A stretch of DNA of 7,899 bases from contig CANJKY010000132.1 in the NCBI GenBank assembly GCA_947474875.1, forward strand, positions 1 to 7,899. Reading direction: 5' to 3'. The notes beneath the pieces are model-generated. The model did not search any database and was not told the origin of the DNA. It saw only the letters and a list, made by a program, of their open reading frames with translations. Made by a program: the position numbers and the translations under genes. Each line of letters begins with the position of its first letter. Positions within the stretch are counted from its first letter, which is position 1. Source of the DNA: Gemmataceae bacterium. GTDB taxonomy: Bacteria; Planctomycetota; Planctomycetia; Gemmatales; Gemmataceae. Below are positions 5,848 to 7,899 of this stretch, one piece after another.

Positions 5848-6333
5848 CTACGGCTGCTTCACCTCGAACGTCAGCTTCACCTCCCACTTCTCGCCGAACG
5901 TCTCCTTCACCCCGTTGGTGGTGAGCTGGCCGGTCAGCTTGCCGTCGGCGATCTTGAAGTCCTTGGTTTCGAGCGTGCCGATGTCGTTGAACCCGCTCTT
6001 CTTGTGCGCCTGGTGGCACACCTGACAGCCGACCACCTTGCCCGCCGGGGTGACGGTGATGATGAGCGCACTGCCGCACCGGTTGAACATGGCCGCCGTC
6101 TCCGGGTTCTTCTCCTTCGCGTGATCCTTCTCGGTGAAGATGAGGGTGACGTTGTCCTTGCCGAAATCGCTCTTCTTGCTGGACACGAACGCCAGCTTCG
6201 CCTCCTGACCGTTGCCGGTGAACGTGCCGGACACCGGGGCAGCATCCTTTTTCTTGTCGTCGGCGACGGTAGGGCCGGCGATCACGACGAGCGAGGTCAG
6301 CACCGCCACGCCGATTCGGATCCTGATGTTCAC
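5848..6333 (-). CDS. Small secreted protein of unknown function with one CxxCH motif
   Basis: Product of 161 residues. A Sec signal peptide is clear: basic start, hydrophobic 8-20, likely cleavage after PTVA (residue 24) before DDKKKD. The mature part (about 137 residues) looks like a compact beta-rich domain with alternating strands, for example AKLAFVSSKK, NVTLIFTEKD, SALIITVTPAGKVVG and EVKLTFEV. GCQVCHQAH (102-110) contains a C-x-x-C-H, the c-type heme attachment pattern; a third Cys is at 86. No distal Met/His ligand can be assigned, so heme binding is only a possibility. I recall similar secreted planctomycete proteins of unknown function but cannot name the family. Start is GTG at 6333, chosen because GAGGA lies six bases upstream and the nearby ATG at 6340 is in another frame. 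Convergent with the channel gene, divergent from the EF-hand gene; no link to the efflux pump is evident. Confidence 0.82.
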   Translation of the reverse strand: MNIRIRIGVAVLTSLVVIAGPTVADDKKKDAAPVSGTFTGNGQEAKLAFVSSKKSDFGKDNVTLIFTEKDHAKEKNPETAAMFNRCGSALIITVTPAGKVVGCQVCHQAHKKSGFNDIGTLETKDFKIADGKLTGQLTTNGVKETFGEKWEVKLTFEVKQP

Positions 6334-6339
6334 GGCTCA

Positions 6340-6344
6340 TCCTC
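6340..6344 (-). promoter_or_regulatory. Ribosome binding site fixing the GTG start
   Basis: The minus strand reads GAGGA, then six bases (TGAGCC), then GTG at 6333-6331. The good spacing supports GTG as the start of the small secreted protein, since no in-frame ATG exists near the signal peptide. Confidence 0.65.
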
Positions 6345-6419
6345 TGAGGGAATGGGCGACCGGCCGGCCGCCGCACGCTGATCTATGCCGCGGTGGGGCG
6401 GAATCGTTACCAAAAGTAC

Positions 6420-6453
6420 AAAAAAGCCGGCGGGGATCTTGCTCCCGCCGCTA
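6420..6453 (-). terminator. Minus-strand intrinsic terminator or leader attenuator
   Basis: On the minus strand, AGC-GGCGGG pairs with CCCGCC-(G)-GCT around a 9-base loop and is followed by an uninterrupted T-run of about seven: a classic intrinsic terminator. No minus-strand gene ends before it. It lies about 87 bp ahead of the GTG of the small secreted protein. It therefore either attenuates that gene's leader, if transcription starts further right, or stops antisense transcription coming from the EF-hand gene side. The plus strand has no T-run after the stem. Confidence 0.6.
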
Positions 6454-6550
6454 CTGGTGAGTTGGGGTGTATCCCCGATCCCGAAAATAGCTGGCAGACC
6501 GATTCCCCGCGCCCATTTTGAGAGAGCCATGAGACTTGCCGCGAGCACAG

Positions 6551-6580
6551 GTGACAGGTAGGCGGGGGCGCGGCTATTAT
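6551..6580 (+). promoter_or_regulatory. Sigma70-type promoter of the EF-hand gene
   Basis: GTGACA (6551-6556; five of six to TTGACA), an 18-bp spacer, then TATTAT (6575-6580; five of six to TATAAT). Predicted start near 6587 gives a leader of about 37 bases. GAGGG at 6613-6617 is a good ribosome site seven or so bases before the ATG at 6624. Confidence 0.6.
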
Positions 6581-6623
6581 TGCGGTGTTGAGAATGTGGT
6601 CGGACAACGCCCGAGGGTCGGTC

Positions 6624-7899
6624 ATGCTGCGGTTCCGCTGGAAACACCTGCTCATCCCGGCCGTGCTGTGCGGCGTGCTGGCCATCGCCCCGAACGACAC
6701 GTTCGGGCAGCGGGGCGGCGGGGGCGGTCCCGGCGGCGGGGGCGGTAGTTTCGGCCCCGGCGGCCAAGGTGGTGGTAACTGGGGTGGTGGCGGCCAGGGC
6801 GGTGGCAACTGGGGTGGTGGCCCTGGCGGCGGGGGTGGAGGGTTCGGCGGCCGCGGCGGCGGCATGGGCGGCCCTGGCGGCGGCGGCCCCGGCGGGCAGG
6901 GGGGTGGCGGGTTCGGCGGCCGCGGCGGCGGCATGGGCGGCGGGTTCGACTCCAGCGCGATGGCCGACAGCAGCTTCAACCGCCTGCTCCAGTCCTACGG
7001 CGGGAGCGGCGACTCCCTCGACTACTCGAAGATCCCGGCCAACGTCCGGCAGCAGACGGACATGATGAGCCAGCGGTTCGGCGGCCAGCCGATGCCCGCC
7101 ACCGGCACCGTCTCCCGCCAGCAGTACAAAGCGGAGATGGAACAGCGGATGACGGCCATGCGGTCGCGGTTCGGGCAACCCGGCGGCGCCCCGCCGGCCC
7201 CGACCGCGGCCCCCGGCTCGACCGGCGTGACGGTGAAGATGATCGGCCCGGACGGCGGCACCGACGGCAAGCCGATGATGGTCACCTCCACCGGCACGAG
7301 CGGACAGCCGAACGGGTTCGTCACCTCCCCCGGAGGCGGGTGGAACGGCCAGGGCGGCCAAGGCGGGCCGGGTGGCATGGGCGGGTTCGACCCCGAGAGC
7401 ATGTTCCGCCAGATGGACGTGAACCCCGCCGACGGCAAGCTGAGCCGGGATGAGGTAACGAACAGCCGCATGGGGCGGCGGCTGGCCGACTCGTTCGACC
7501 AGTACGATACCAACCGCGACGGATTCATCAGCCTGGACGAGTACAAGGCGTACATCACCGCCCGCATGGGCGGGATGGGCGGCGGCGGGCCGGGCGGCCC
7601 AGGCGGTGGGTTCGGTCGTGGCGGGGATCAGGGCCAGGGCTGGAACGGCGGTGGCGGTAACTGGGGCGGGGGCGGTGGGTTCGGCCCCGGCGCCGAGGGG
7701 CGGCGGGAAGAGGTGCTGGAGGAGGAACGCCCCGTGGTGTTCCGGTACGGCAAGTTGCCCCAAGGCGTGCCCGGCTGGTTCACCGACGCCGACTTCGACA
7801 AGGACGGGCAGATCGGCCTGTACGAGTGGGTGAAGTTCGGGAACGACTCCGAAGCCAAGCTGGCCGAGTTCAAGTCCCTCGACCTGAACGGGGACGGGC
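6624..7899 (+). CDS. Secreted glycine-rich EF-hand calcium-binding protein (3' end beyond window)
   Basis: Open for 425 codons from ATG at 6624 to the right edge. Residues 1-24 look like a Sec signal (basic LRFRWKH, then LLIPAVLCGVLAIA); the exact cleavage site is unclear because Pro follows the hydrophobic core. Residues about 30-112 are very Gly-rich with GGNWGGG and GFGGRGGGMGG repeats, a low-complexity, probably extended or surface segment. A charged helical region follows (about 113-185). Calcium-binding loops are D295-E306 (DTNRDGFISLDE) and D390-E401 (DFDKDGQIGLYE), both canonical, and D265-E277, a 13-residue variant. A fourth starts at D420 (DLNGDG) and is cut by the window. A second Gly-rich stretch with GGNWGGG separates loops two and three (about 313-355). 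Likely exported and calcium-binding, perhaps structural. The partner and exact role are unknown. EF-hand secreted proteins are abundant in planctomycetes (general knowledge). Confidence 0.88.
   Translation, partial: MLRFRWKHLLIPAVLCGVLAIAPNDTFGQRGGGGGPGGGGGSFGPGGQGGGNWGGGGQGGGNWGGGPGGGGGGFGGRGGGMGGPGGGGPGGQGGGGFGGRGGGMGGGFDSSAMADSSFNRLLQSYGGSGDSLDYSKIPANVRQQTDMMSQRFGGQPMPATGTVSRQQYKAEMEQRMTAMRSRFGQPGGAPPAPTAAPGSTGVTVKMIGPDGGTDGKPMMVTSTGTSGQPNGFVTSPGGGWNGQGGQGGPGGMGGFDPESMFRQMDVNPADGKLSRDEVTNSRMGRRLADSFDQYDTNRDGFISLDEYKAYITARMGGMGGGGPGGPGGGFGRGGDQGQGWNGGGGNWGGGGGFGPGAEGRREEVLEEERPVVFRYGKLPQGVPGWFTDADFDKDGQIGLYEWVKFGNDSEAKLAEFKSLDLNGDG
6761..6820 (+). repeat. Tandem 30-bp coding repeat (GGQGGGNWGG)
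   Basis: Two adjacent 30-bp units, 6761-6790 and 6791-6820, differ at three positions, all synonymous (CAA/CAG and two GGT/GGC). They encode two copies of a ten-residue Gly-rich unit containing Asn-Trp. A diverged third GGNWGGG occurs near 7650-7670 in the same gene. Confidence 0.8.
6840..6941 (+). repeat. Direct 33-bp repeat pair in the glycine-rich region
   Basis: Positions 6840-6872 and 6909-6941 are identical 33-bp copies, 69 bp (23 codons) apart and in frame. They encode GFGGRGGGMGG twice. Unlike the neighbouring 30-bp repeat they show no silent divergence, which suggests recent duplication or gene conversion. Confidence 0.8.

Noticed and set aside
4379..6376. A 665-codon open frame on the minus strand
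   Set aside because: It lies opposite the channel gene and overlaps the small secreted gene in another frame. The product is Arg/Gly/His-rich with no domain, so it is a shadow frame.
6711..6950. CRISPR-like or minisatellite array
   Set aside because: The repeats are in frame, Gly-codon driven and unevenly spaced, with no unique spacers; they are part of the EF-hand gene.
6330..7763. A 477-codon open frame on the minus strand opposite the EF-hand gene
   Set aside because: The composition is the complement of Gly-rich codons (Pro/Ala runs). The plus frame has a promoter, ribosome site, signal peptide and EF-hands.

Overview
This window is very GC-rich (about 70% by eye, strong G/C bias at codon third positions). 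Its lipoprotein, EF-hand and dispersed-repeat content fits a planctomycete, most likely of the Gemmata/Gemmataceae type. The taxon is inferred from style and repeat families, not from a marker gene.

Positions 1-4182 (minus strand): an operon of four tightly spaced genes. In order of transcription they are a TetR-family repressor (4114-3389), a periplasmic adaptor/membrane fusion protein (3385-2075), an ABC ATPase of the MacB/LolD type (1840-1130), and a MacB/FtsX-type permease (1113 to beyond the left edge). A convincing promoter (TTGACG, 18-bp spacer, TATACA) precedes the repressor. A perfect 16-bp palindrome fills its spacer, and a 13/16 copy lies 33 bp further down, so the operon is very probably autoregulated. 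A cluster of palindromic repeats with a perfect 49-bp inverted repeat sits inside the operon, between the adaptor and ATPase genes.

Positions 4183-4498: a divergent intergenic region carrying a second, unrelated palindromic dispersed repeat (4291-4389). Positions 4499-5827 (plus strand): a lipoprotein with the helical architecture of a TolC-type outer membrane factor. Together with the minus-strand operon it would complete a tripartite efflux pump: ATPase plus permease in the inner membrane, adaptor in the periplasm, outer membrane channel. The repressor would respond to a substrate that cannot be named from sequence.

Positions 5848-6333 (minus strand): a small secreted protein of unknown function, convergent with the channel gene, started by GTG behind a clear Shine-Dalgarno and carrying one CxxCH motif. 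Positions 6334-6623: an intergenic region with a minus-strand intrinsic-terminator-like hairpin and a plus-strand promoter. Positions 6624 to beyond the right edge (plus strand): a secreted glycine-rich protein with at least four EF-hand calcium-binding loops, the last cut by the window end.

The most distinctive content is the regulated efflux locus with its operator architecture and divergent channel gene, and the two families of palindromic repeats lodged in it.
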